From positions 1 to 64,000 of the forward strand of contig JAEYXS010000046.1 of NCBI GenBank assembly GCA_023431185.1: a stretch of DNA of 64,000 nt, in the 5' to 3' direction. Under the pieces are notes generated by a model. That model did not search any database, had not been told where the DNA came from, and saw only the letters and a list, made by a program, of their open reading frames with translations. The position numbers were made by a program, and so were the translations under genes. This DNA comes from Verrucomicrobiota bacterium (GTDB lineage Bacteria > Verrucomicrobiota > Verrucomicrobiia > Limisphaerales > JAEYXS01). Shown here in pieces: positions 15,091 through 23,180 of this stretch. Within the stretch, counting starts at the first letter, position 1, and every line of letters starts with the position of its first letter.

Positions 15091-17382
15091 TTATTTGGAC
15101 GGGAGCACCTGGATGGCGTCGGCGTGTACGTTGCCGTTTACCTTGTCCGTACCGATCTCCACGACGCCCTTCTTCGAAGCATCGAAGGTGTAGGTGCCGA
15201 CGGACACGAAGCCGTTCGTCAGCGGCGGTTGCACGCGCTGATTGATGAGCACCGTCTTGGAACCGGCGTTATCCGTCACCGTGACCGGCACGTTCGTGGC
15301 GCGATTTTCGTGCATGCCATAGGAGACACGCACTTCATACTGGCCGTTCTGCGGCACAGAGAACTCGTAACGCACCGAGGAACCGGCTTCGCGACCATAC
15401 AGATAGTGTTCGCCCACGAAACCCTTGAGTCCTTCGCCCGCAGTCCACTTGCCCTTCTTCACCGCCTTGTCGTCATCTACCACGATGCCCGGCAGCTTTT
15501 TGGGATCAATGCCCGTCTCGAAGACTTGCGGCGCGGGCAGTTCAGTAGCATTGGCCGGTTTGTAGAATTGGGCGTTCACTGTGTCGCGGCGCATGAAGTG
15601 ATCCAGGTTCATCAGTTCTTTCAACTGGTCGAGGTAGGAGTGATAGACATCGCGCGGCAGGCAGTTCTGCTTGATGCAGATGGAGGCCGCCTTGCCCACG
15701 ACCTCGCCCATCATGCCGCCCGTCTTCATCACGCGCACGGTGCCGAGGGCCTCATGCGTCACACTGACATTGCGACCGGCCATGAACAGGTTCTCGATGT
15801 TGCGCGAGTAGAAAGTGCGGTAAGGAACGGGATAACCGTGATTGCGGTCCACGGCCTTGTCGAACACGGCCTTCGAGATGAAGGGATCGTTCGGGAATTT
15901 CTTCATGTACTGCTCGCGCGGATAATGCAGGTCGATATCCCACGTGGTCGGCACGCAGCCGTCTGGGAACATCTTCTTGCTGGTGATATCCTCACGCGTC
16001 AGGATGACATCGCCCAACAACTGGCGCGACTCGCGTGTGCCGCCAATGTAAGCGACCCATTGCAGTTTCGCGTTCGGATGCTCCTTCGCGCCGTCCTTGT
16101 TCTTCATGGCGTTGAAGGCACCGTAGATGGCGCGGAAATTCCAGTCGCGCGTGTATTCCAGGTCATGGAGCGGATGTTTATCGAAGCCGGATTCCCAGAA
16201 CCACTCGGCATGGAAACGCTTCGGATACGGGAAGTCATCCATCACGAGGTCAAGCGCCCAAGGGGTCTCGGGGAATTTGACCGGGGCATCCGCGTTTTCC
16301 CAACGCCACATGTTGCTCATGCCCAAATGGCCTTCCTCCTGTACGGTGCTGTCCGCGCCGGCCAGCGCACCTACGAACGCATGGCCCGTGCTGTCCACGA
16401 AGAACTTGCCCGCGAAACGCGTCACCTGGCTGGTGCGGGTGTCGAGACCTTCCACCGCCACGATACGGTTGCCGTTCTTCTCCACCGCAAAGACGTGATT
16501 GTTAAGGAAGAGCGTGATGTTCTTCTCTGCGCGGACGAGTTCTTCTTTCTTCGCATCACCGAACTCTTCGAACGTACCGGGAGAAGATTTCGCCTTGTCC
16601 ATGAATTCTTCCACGATGCCGCCCAGCTTCGGGTATAAGCCCCGACGTGTGCCACCCATCGCCCACACACGGATCTCGGAACTGCCATTGCCGCCCAGCA
16701 CCGGACGGTTCTGGATCAAGGCCACCTTGATGCCCATGCGCGCCGCCGAGATGGCCGCGCCCATGCCGCCGTAACCGCCACCGATCACGACGAGATCATA
16801 CGGGCCAGACTCCACTGGTTTGGCCGGGAGGCCGAGCAGTTCACGCCGCCACTTGGGCAAGGTTTCCTTGCCAGCGGGAGGGGTGTAAACGGGATCTTTG
16901 GTGAAGATGATGGCATCGCAACGGCCCTCGAACCCGGTCAAGTCGCGCAGAGCCACTTGTACCTCATTTTTCTTGATATCGATCGCCCCGCCTTCGTGCC
17001 AGAACCAGTCCTCGCCCTTGGTGCCGAAGGTCTCCTTCACGGCTTCGCCATCTACTAACACCTGAAACTTACCAGGGGTACCGGGGGCTTTCCAGCGGGC
17101 AACCCAGTCCTTGGTGCGCACGAAGACACGGTATTTGCCCGTGCTGGGAAACTTGACCGTGGTCACCGCATCCTTCACCGGAGTGCCCATACCGTGGGCC
17201 AAGAGGTAAGGCGACCCCATGATCTCGATGAACTGGGTGTCCAGCGACCAGCCGCCGTGGCTTTGGAAGGATTCCGCCTCCACCAGCACCGTATCCGCCG
17301 CCTGGGCCGCTGAGGTACCAAGCATCAAGAGTCCGGCGAGCAGGGCCTTGACTTTCAACGTTATCGTTTTCTTTTCGTGCAT
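15091..17382 (-). CDS. Secreted FAD-dependent oxidoreductase with carbohydrate-recognition-like ends
   Basis: A protein of about 763 residues. A signal peptide covers about residues 1-28 (ending AQA-A). An N-terminal beta-sandwich region resembling a carbohydrate-binding module runs to about 165. The FAD-binding fold starts at about residue 198 with VVIGGGYGGMGAA and the following PVLGGNGSSEIRVW. A C-terminal golvesin/xanthan-lyase-type beta domain starts at about residue 640. Such FAD_oxidored proteins are abundant in Verrucomicrobiota and Planctomycetota, and are thought to oxidise sugars or polysaccharide units outside the cytoplasm. The ATG at 17382 gives the signal peptide; the frame extends to 17430. 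A terminator follows. The gene is divergent from the kinase at 17557. Confidence 0.88.
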   Translation of the reverse strand: MHEKKTITLKVKALLAGLLMLGTSAAQAADTVLVEAESFQSHGGWSLDTQFIEIMGSPYLLAHGMGTPVKDAVTTVKFPSTGKYRVFVRTKDWVARWKAPGTPGKFQVLVDGEAVKETFGTKGEDWFWHEGGAIDIKKNEVQVALRDLTGFEGRCDAIIFTKDPVYTPPAGKETLPKWRRELLGLPAKPVESGPYDLVVIGGGYGGMGAAISAARMGIKVALIQNRPVLGGNGSSEIRVWAMGGTRRGLYPKLGGIVEEFMDKAKSSPGTFEEFGDAKKEELVRAEKNITLFLNNHVFAVEKNGNRIVAVEGLDTRTSQVTRFAGKFFVDSTGHAFVGALAGADSTVQEEGHLGMSNMWRWENADAPVKFPETPWALDLVMDDFPYPKRFHAEWFWESGFDKHPLHDLEYTRDWNFRAIYGAFNAMKNKDGAKEHPNAKLQWVAYIGGTRESRQLLGDVILTREDITSKKMFPDGCVPTTWDIDLHYPREQYMKKFPNDPFISKAVFDKAVDRNHGYPVPYRTFYSRNIENLFMAGRNVSVTHEALGTVRVMKTGGMMGEVVGKAASICIKQNCLPRDVYHSYLDQLKELMNLDHFMRRDTVNAQFYKPANATELPAPQVFETGIDPKKLPGIVVDDDKAVKKGKWTAGEGLKGFVGEHYLYGREAGSSVRYEFSVPQNGQYEVRVSYGMHENRATNVPVTVTDNAGSKTVLINQRVQPPLTNGFVSVGTYTFDASKKGVVEIGTDKVNGNVHADAIQVLPSK

Positions 17383-17556
17383 AAATTCAGATTCCGTCCA
17401 GACCATGACCTGAGACAGCCCAGCCATCACCGGTGGTTAAACGGGTTGTAGCCCACTATAGTTCCATTCTCCGGGAAACTGGACAGGAAAATTTACCGAA
17501 ATTGCAGCCACGTGGCCGGGTTGCATTTCCCCAAAGCTGGTCGAGAATGGGCGGTC

Positions 17557-18576
17557 ATGAACCAAATGGCAGCCAAACAGGACCTTGACCTGACCGGACT
17601 GGCCCCCACCAGTTTAATCTGTTACCGGCCTTCCCGGTATGCGGGCGATGACATCAGCCTGCTCTTGAGCGTTTTCTCCGAGGAAGACCGGCTCACGGTG
17701 ACCACCCTTTATGAGCGGTTGAAGGAACTTTTTGAGATCCTTAAAGCGCATCGCGATCAGCCTGAGCATTGTCTGGCGGTACTGCAGGGTGTGATCAAGC
17801 AACAGGACTGGCCGAACTTCATCAAATCTCTGCAGACCTTGGGTAACAGCAGCTATCAGCAACGCCCCAGCAAACTTTTGAGCCAGGTGGTCCACGACCT
17901 TAAGGGCGGGGCTTTGACCACCCTGCTCTTGCGCATCCAATTGATCAACATGGGCGTTCGCCGGACGGAGAGTGTCTTGCCTATGTTCTTCCTCACGCGC
18001 GACCATCTGAAGATCATGCGCAATGGGTTGCGCGACGTGGATCCTGAATGGCGGCAACGCGATCAAGGCCGACAGTTTCACAGCCTGAGTCTGCTGCGGG
18101 AGAAGTGGCAGAATGCCACCCATTACGTCGGTGCCCGCGCCGTCCGTATCAATCTGGACCTGGCCTATGAGGGAAATGTGGCCGAGAGCTGCCTGGAGTT
18201 TTCCGCGGTGGACCGGGTCGTTTATAATCTCATCAACAATGCCGCCCAATACGCCGCGAACGACGAGGTCGATTTCCACATCTTAACAGTACCAAAAGGA
18301 GTCCCGCAGCATCTGCGGTTCGTGATCCGCAACCGCATCTCAACGGAACATAAGGCAGCTTTGCAGGCTCGTTTTGGCGAAAAGCTGAACGATCTCTTCA
18401 TCGGCGGATTCACCACGGGAGGCAACGGCTTCGGGATGCGTATCTGCGCGGAATTTGTGGCCAACGCCTATGGGGTGCACTCTTTGGAACGTTGTCTGGC
18501 AGATGGGTACATCGGGGCCAAGCTGGAAGGGGACAGCTTCGTGACCTGGTTTCATTGGCCGACGGTGGCAGATTAA
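17557..18576 (+). CDS. Cytoplasmic histidine kinase-like protein
   Basis: A 339-residue protein without membrane segments. A helical region with LSQVVHDLKGGAL (about residue 112-125) looks like an H-box with a phospho-acceptor histidine. The ATPase half has an N-box (RVVYNLINNAAQYAAND) and a G-rich lid (GFTTGGNGFGMRICAEF), though the usual DNGxG box is replaced by RNRIST. A normal N-terminal sensor domain is absent, so the input is probably a protein partner. GTG 17512 is an alternative start; ATG 17557 was chosen. The small receiver-like gene 18587 follows after 10 bases and is the likely partner. Confidence 0.8.
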   Translation: MNQMAAKQDLDLTGLAPTSLICYRPSRYAGDDISLLLSVFSEEDRLTVTTLYERLKELFEILKAHRDQPEHCLAVLQGVIKQQDWPNFIKSLQTLGNSSYQQRPSKLLSQVVHDLKGGALTTLLLRIQLINMGVRRTESVLPMFFLTRDHLKIMRNGLRDVDPEWRQRDQGRQFHSLSLLREKWQNATHYVGARAVRINLDLAYEGNVAESCLEFSAVDRVVYNLINNAAQYAANDEVDFHILTVPKGVPQHLRFVIRNRISTEHKAALQARFGEKLNDLFIGGFTTGGNGFGMRICAEFVANAYGVHSLERCLADGYIGAKLEGDSFVTWFHWPTVAD

Positions 18577-18586
18577 GCATCACTTT

Positions 18587-18946
18587 ATGAGCAACTCAGC
18601 TACGGTTTGGATCTGGACCCGAAACACGTTGCTGGGCGAGCTGCTCACGGAAGCGGTGCAGATGCGTGGCCTGACCGTCCGCCATCACAACCACCCCTAC
18701 GACCCGCCGCCAGAGGAAGCCAAGGTCCGCGGTCTGCTGGTGGTCGGCCCCTGTATCGGTGACACTGAGGTGCTGCTCTGGTGGCGGATACCACCGCCTT
18801 TTCTGGTGCTCTTGCGGGAGCTGGCCGTAGGCGAACCCGCCGGAACCGATCATGAGCCTGGCCGTATCCGTTTGCCTTTGCCCTTGGACCTGGCGGAGTT
18901 TCACCGCTGCTTGGATGCTCACACTGCCCCTCCCGCTGCTTGCTGA
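18587..18946 (+). CDS. Small protein with degenerate receiver-like pattern
   Basis: A 119-residue protein directly after the histidine kinase (10 bases). The first strand-helix unit (TVWIWTRNTLLGELLTEAVQMRGLTV), the hydrophobic strand GLLVVGPCIGDTE and the end RIRLPLPLDLAEFHRCLD follow the order of a receiver domain. However, the acidic pair after the first strand and the phospho-acceptor aspartate are not where they should be (GPCIGD instead of a DxxMP segment), and the lysine near the end is an arginine or leucine. It is best described as an unknown protein that may be a pseudo-receiver. Function is inferred from context only. Confidence 0.65.
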   Translation: MSNSATVWIWTRNTLLGELLTEAVQMRGLTVRHHNHPYDPPPEEAKVRGLLVVGPCIGDTEVLLWWRIPPPFLVLLRELAVGEPAGTDHEPGRIRLPLPLDLAEFHRCLDAHTAPPAAC

Positions 18947-19103
18947 CCGGGACAACCGAGCAAACCCCCGGCTTTTTCCTTCCACCCGCCTCGCTTAACC
19001 GACAAGGCTTATCCCCTTGATATTTAATTGGGATGTAAAGATGTTGAAGCACCTCACGAAATAAGGCGTCCAAAGATGGACCAGAACAATTGACGAACTG
19101 AGC

Positions 19104-20393
19104 ATGAACAACACCCCTGACACCTCCCGCCGTGATTTCCTGAAGACCAGCGCCGTGGTGGGCGCTTCCGCCCTCTCCTTCCCGACCATCCTGAGCGCCG
19201 CCGCGAACAGCGACAAGCTGCGCATCGGCCTCATCGGCTGCGGTGGCCGTGGCACAGGCGCGGCCAACCAGGCGCTTAGTGCGGACAGCAACGTGGAACT
19301 GGTGGCCATGGGCGATCTCTACGCTGACAAGCTGGAGCAATCCCTGGCCGGCCTCGCCAAGCAGCATGGTGAGAAGGTAAAGGTGGCGGCCGATAAAAAA
19401 TTCACCGGACTGGATGCTTACCAGAAGGTGCTCGATTCCGGCATTGATGTCGTCCTGCTCGCCGCACCGGGCGGTTTTCGCTCAAGGCACCTCGCGGCAG
19501 CAGTCGCGGCGGGCAAGCACATCTTCTGCGAGAAGCCCATGGCAATCGACGGGCCAGGTATCCGTTCCGTGCTGAAATCGGTAGAAATCGCCAAGCAGAA
19601 GAAGCTCGCCCTGCGCGCCGGGTTTTGCTTCCGCTTCGACAACGCCCTGCGTGACACCGTCAAGCGCGTGCATGATGGCAGCATCGGCAACGTGCTCTCC
19701 ATCTACTCCACGCGTATGGGTGGCACGCTTTCCACCAAGTTCCCCGGCACGCGCAAGCCGGAGTGGACTGATTTGCAATGGCAGCTCAACAACTGGTCCA
19801 ACTTCGTGTGGCTTTCCGGTGATTGGATGATGGAAGTAGCCGTGCACAGCGTGGACAAGATCAACTGGCTGATGAAGGACGTGGCGCCCATCAAATGCGT
19901 CGCCTCGGGTGGCCGCCAGGTGCCTTCCTACGGGAATATCTACGATCATTTCGACGTCACCTGGGAATACGCCGACGGCCGCCGAACGATGCTCAAGACG
20001 AAGTATCAGGACCACTCTTACAAAGAGCATGCAGACTATATCCAAGGTGACAAAGGCCGTTGCATCATCGGTCGCAAGACGGTACCGGAGATCTATGATG
20101 CCAGCGGCAAACCCGTGTGGCGCTTCACCGGGGTAAAGGGTGACATGTATCAGAATGAACACGACGAACTCTTCGCCTCCATCCGCTCCGGAAATGTCTG
20201 TAATGACGGTGACTGGATGATCAAGAGCTGCATCATGGCCATCATGGGCCGCATGTCCGCCTACACCGGGCAGGAGATCACTTGGGACATGGCCGTGAAC
20301 TCGCAGGAAGACTTATTCCCGAAGAACCTCGCATGGGACATGAAACTTGACGTTCCTCCCATGGCTTCGCCCGGGGTGACGAAATACTTCTAA
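19104..20393 (+). CDS. Tat-exported Gfo/Idh/MocA-family oxidoreductase
   Basis: A 429-residue NAD(P)-dependent oxidoreductase of the Gfo/Idh/MocA family. The N-terminus carries a twin-arginine signal (SRRDFLKTSAVVGAS), so it is probably exported folded with its cofactor. The Rossmann fold opens with RIGLIGCGGRGTGAA, and the HIFCEKPMA motif contains the EKP lysine typical of the family. Substrates are usually sugars or polyols; here none can be named. The gene stands alone, with a strong terminator 34 bases after its stop. Such secreted forms are multiplied in Planctomycetota and Verrucomicrobiota. Confidence 0.93.
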   Translation: MNNTPDTSRRDFLKTSAVVGASALSFPTILSAAANSDKLRIGLIGCGGRGTGAANQALSADSNVELVAMGDLYADKLEQSLAGLAKQHGEKVKVAADKKFTGLDAYQKVLDSGIDVVLLAAPGGFRSRHLAAAVAAGKHIFCEKPMAIDGPGIRSVLKSVEIAKQKKLALRAGFCFRFDNALRDTVKRVHDGSIGNVLSIYSTRMGGTLSTKFPGTRKPEWTDLQWQLNNWSNFVWLSGDWMMEVAVHSVDKINWLMKDVAPIKCVASGGRQVPSYGNIYDHFDVTWEYADGRRTMLKTKYQDHSYKEHADYIQGDKGRCIIGRKTVPEIYDASGKPVWRFTGVKGDMYQNEHDELFASIRSGNVCNDGDWMIKSCIMAIMGRMSAYTGQEITWDMAVNSQEDLFPKNLAWDMKLDVPPMASPGVTKYF

Positions 20394-20426
20394 GCACTGG
20401 CGCGCAATCAGTTCGGCCAGCTGAAG

Positions 20427-20459
20427 ACAGGCGACCTTGCACAGGTCGCCTGTTCTTTT
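20427..20459 (+). terminator. Rho-independent terminator after the Gfo/Idh/MocA gene
   Basis: A perfect 11-base stem, ACAGGCGACCT (20427-20437) and AGGTCGCCTGT (20443-20453), with a five-base loop, followed by TCTTTT. It lies 34 bases past the stop codon at 20393. Confidence 0.9.
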
Positions 20460-20594
20460 ACGGACGTAATCCCCGAAGAAAGACAGCGGTTTTCCTGTCC
20501 GGTGGAGCAGGCCGTACCACCCAAACTGCGTACCCGACGCTTTGCTAAGGAAACATCGCCGTGCGCCATTTGTCATAAATACCAATTTAACTTT

Positions 20595-21512
20595 ATGACG
20601 AACCATAAACACCTGTCGTCACGGGCTGCTTCGGGTTTTACCCTGATTGAGCTGCTGGTGGTCATCGCCATCATCGCCATTCTGGCAGGCATGCTGCTGC
20701 CCGCCCTTGCCAAGGCGAAAGTGCGGGCCCAGATCACCCAATGCCTCAGCAATATGAAGCAAGTGGGTGTGTCCGTGAACATGTACACCACCGATAACAG
20801 CGAGAAGATTCCCTATGCCGTGTTGCGCCAACACAATAGCTGGGACATGACTTGGGATGACTTGCTGGCCCCTTACATGGGCGGCTATGAAACTCCCCAA
20901 CAACTCATCTCCAGCACCCAACGCAAAGAAACCCAGGTGAAGGCGATCACGTGCCCTTCGGACAAGGTCGAGCGCATCTTCGCCAACGGTGGCCCCTCCA
21001 CCCCCACGCGCGCTTACCGCAGCTACTCGATGCCGACCCACCAGCGGGGTGACACCGCAAGCTGGAGTTACGCCACGCCTGCCACCGACACATGGCCGCC
21101 CAGCCCGGTAAACAAATGTGGCGTCGGCCTTTTTTGGCGTCAGACCGCAGTGCATTCCTCCTGGAACACTGCGGATACCTTCACCAATGACGCCACCGCT
21201 CCCAGCAAACCTTGGCCGCGACGCCAGGCCGCCATCCGGACGGCGATGGTCCAAAACCAGCCCGACACCATTCTTGTCCTGGAGCGCGTCAGCTCCGGCA
21301 ACCACGTCCAATATGCCGGGAATGAAAGCGGGGCCACTACCGATCATCCCAACCAGCAGAACGGGGCCATCCCGATCGCCACCTATCACAACAATGGCTA
21401 CAACTACCTCTTCATGGATGGCCATGCGGAATATATGCCTCCCGGCAAGACCATCACCACCACCGACCTGAACAAACAGTCAGGTTTCTGGACGATCAAT
21501 CCAAAAGACTAA
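20595..21512 (+). CDS. Pseudopilin-like protein with prepilin cleavage site
   Basis: A 305-residue protein. The N-terminus has the type IV prepilin pattern: a short basic leader, cleavage site ASG|FTLIELLVVIAIIAILAGMLL and one membrane helix. The body is a large globular domain ending in YLFMDGHAEYMPPGK, the FxDGHxE end shared by the hyper-expanded PVC pseudopilin families. Such proteins are secretion-pseudopilin-like and remain membrane-anchored; what they carry or recognise is unknown. The ATG at 20595 sets the normal short leader; the frame runs on to 20502. It is followed 23 bases later by a lipoprotein gene. Confidence 0.92.
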   Translation: MTNHKHLSSRAASGFTLIELLVVIAIIAILAGMLLPALAKAKVRAQITQCLSNMKQVGVSVNMYTTDNSEKIPYAVLRQHNSWDMTWDDLLAPYMGGYETPQQLISSTQRKETQVKAITCPSDKVERIFANGGPSTPTRAYRSYSMPTHQRGDTASWSYATPATDTWPPSPVNKCGVGLFWRQTAVHSSWNTADTFTNDATAPSKPWPRRQAAIRTAMVQNQPDTILVLERVSSGNHVQYAGNESGATTDHPNQQNGAIPIATYHNNGYNYLFMDGHAEYMPPGKTITTTDLNKQSGFWTINPKD

Positions 21513-21535
21513 AACGTCCCACTTGCACAGCTCAC

Positions 21536-21991
21536 ATGATCGCCCCACGCCTCACCTCCAGCTTGCTGTTCACCGGCCTGTTCTGCCTGTCTGCTTGCAG
21601 CCCGCCTGCCGATGAGTTGTCCATCGCCCCGCCGCCCTCGACGGCACCGTCCGCACCCGTCTCCTTGGAAGCGGCCGCGCCTGCGGCCAACACGCCACCG
21701 GGCGCGGACGCCCAGCCCATCAAGGTCGACCCCAGCATCCTCTCCACCACCGACCCGACGGGTTATACCAAGAAAGACTTGGAGAACATCATCCAACATC
21801 TCGACTGGCATGCAGAGAACTATATCTCCCAGATGAACAAAATCCCCACTATGGACGAGCTCAAAGCTTGGCGTCATCCCGACTTCCGGCTTGGCCTGCC
21901 CGAATGGCCCAAGCCGCCCGTCGGCAAGAAATGGGTCATGAACGAACGCAGCGGCCAGTTCAGCTTGGCGGATGAAATCGCCGCAAAATAA
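21536..21991 (+). CDS. Putative lipoprotein downstream of the pseudopilin
   Basis: A 151-residue protein with a signal peptide and the lipobox LSAC (cysteine near residue 21). A low-complexity proline, alanine and serine linker (about residues 24-70) follows, then a short helical domain (residues 80-150) with the pattern KKDLENIIQHLDWHAENYISQMNKIP. The family was not recognised. It lies 23 bases after the pseudopilin gene and before a terminator, so the two form a small operon and may act together at the envelope. Confidence 0.75.
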   Translation: MIAPRLTSSLLFTGLFCLSACSPPADELSIAPPPSTAPSAPVSLEAAAPAANTPPGADAQPIKVDPSILSTTDPTGYTKKDLENIIQHLDWHAENYISQMNKIPTMDELKAWRHPDFRLGLPEWPKPPVGKKWVMNERSGQFSLADEIAAK

Positions 21992-22014
21992 GCCTGCTTT
22001 GCTTTGGTTCATGA

Positions 22015-22047
22015 GCGGTGGCCTTGGGGCCGCCGCTATTTTATTTC
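22015..22047 (+). terminator. Terminator of the pseudopilin-lipoprotein operon
   Basis: Stem GCGGTGGCC (22015-22023) and GGCCGCCGC (22028-22036) with a TTGG loop and one wobble pair, followed by TATTTTATTT. It lies 24 bases past the lipoprotein stop. Confidence 0.8.
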
Positions 22048-22097
22048 CACCGCAACCTGTCATAGTCATCTCCGTCGGATAGCATCGGCAGCACAAT

Positions 22098-23117
22098 CTA
22101 CTTCTTCACCTTCTTCGCATACGCTGCCACTTCCTTCGCCGCCTTCGTCTCTTCTCCCGGCTTGCCTAGGAATCCCAGATCCGCGAACCACTCTACATAA
22201 CGGTCAAACCACTTGGCCGATGGGATCGCATCCGGCGCGCTGCTCCGCTTCAGCGGGTGCGCACCGCGACCATACAGGTGCATCTCCAGGTTCGGCACAT
22301 TCGCCTTCAGCATCGCATTGAAATAATCCACCGCCCAGATCGCATGTCCTTTATCGCCCGTGCCCGCGCACGCGAGGAAGCTCGGCGGCACATTCGCCGG
22401 AATCGCCGTCTCCGGCGCCTTCGTGAACGGCGTCGGCCCGGGATAGATCACTCCTACGAAATCCGGCCGGGCGGAAAACTTGGAGAGCGGATCCGCTGGA
22501 TCATTGTTCTTCTTCTCAAACTCTTCATAGAACAACGCCGCGGGTGCCGACAATTCCGCTCCCGCTGAAAATCCCACGATGCCGATCTTGTTCGGGTCCA
22601 AGTTCCACTCCTTTGCCTTCGAACGCACCAGGCGGATCGCCTGCAACGCATCACTCACCGCATCTGTCGTCGGCTCGTAGCCATCCACGCGCAGGCGGTT
22701 GCGCAAGACGATCGTCGAGACACCCAGCTTGTCATTCGTCTCCACGTAATCCGCACCCTCCGGTCCCACCCACAAGATCTTATGCCCGCCGCCCGGTGCC
22801 ACGATCATCGCCGCCCCATTCAGCAAGCGATCCTTCGCCAGATGCACCTCGATGGACGGGTTATGAATGTTGATCACATTCATGATGCTCTTGCTGTTGC
22901 CCTGCGTGTTGTACTTCTCCGCCTCGTGGAGGCGTTCCTTCTTGAGCAACGGCGAATCCGGCTTGTAGAGCGGGATCACTACGCCACCGGGCCGGATCAC
23001 CTGTGGCTGGAACGGCCCATCCGCAGGTTTGCGCACTGCCACCGGCGCACTTGTCTGTGCTTGAGAAACGCCCGTCAAAATTGTCGTCACCAATACGGCC
23101 AGTAAGATTTTATTCAT
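22098..23117 (-). CDS. Secreted alpha/beta hydrolase, acetylesterase-like
   Basis: A 339-residue exported protein with a signal peptide (about 1-20, cut after SQA). The nucleophile elbow GFSAGAE (GxSxG) is at about residue 186, and the oxyanion HG-like strand MIVAPGGGHK precedes it. A histidine near residue 285 (YGRGAHPL) would complete the triad. The overall layout is that of BD-FAE/CE10-type esterases that remove acetyl or feruloyl groups from plant polysaccharides. The substrate is not known. It is on the same strand as the large PVC cytochrome gene, 63 bases downstream of its stop, so a joint transcript is possible. Confidence 0.87.
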   Translation of the reverse strand: MNKILLAVLVTTILTGVSQAQTSAPVAVRKPADGPFQPQVIRPGGVVIPLYKPDSPLLKKERLHEAEKYNTQGNSKSIMNVINIHNPSIEVHLAKDRLLNGAAMIVAPGGGHKILWVGPEGADYVETNDKLGVSTIVLRNRLRVDGYEPTTDAVSDALQAIRLVRSKAKEWNLDPNKIGIVGFSAGAELSAPAALFYEEFEKKNNDPADPLSKFSARPDFVGVIYPGPTPFTKAPETAIPANVPPSFLACAGTGDKGHAIWAVDYFNAMLKANVPNLEMHLYGRGAHPLKRSSAPDAIPSAKWFDRYVEWFADLGFLGKPGEETKAAKEVAAYAKKVKK

Positions 23118-23180
23118 AACGTGTGGTTCGCCCTCCTTTTCACTCCATTTCCATATTTCAGCAACGTCAATTTCGTCGGT

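Noticed and set aside
15070..16638. Plus-strand open frame of about 520 codons
   Set aside because: Antisense to the FAD oxidoreductase; histidine- and arginine-rich composition and no domain, so a shadow frame.
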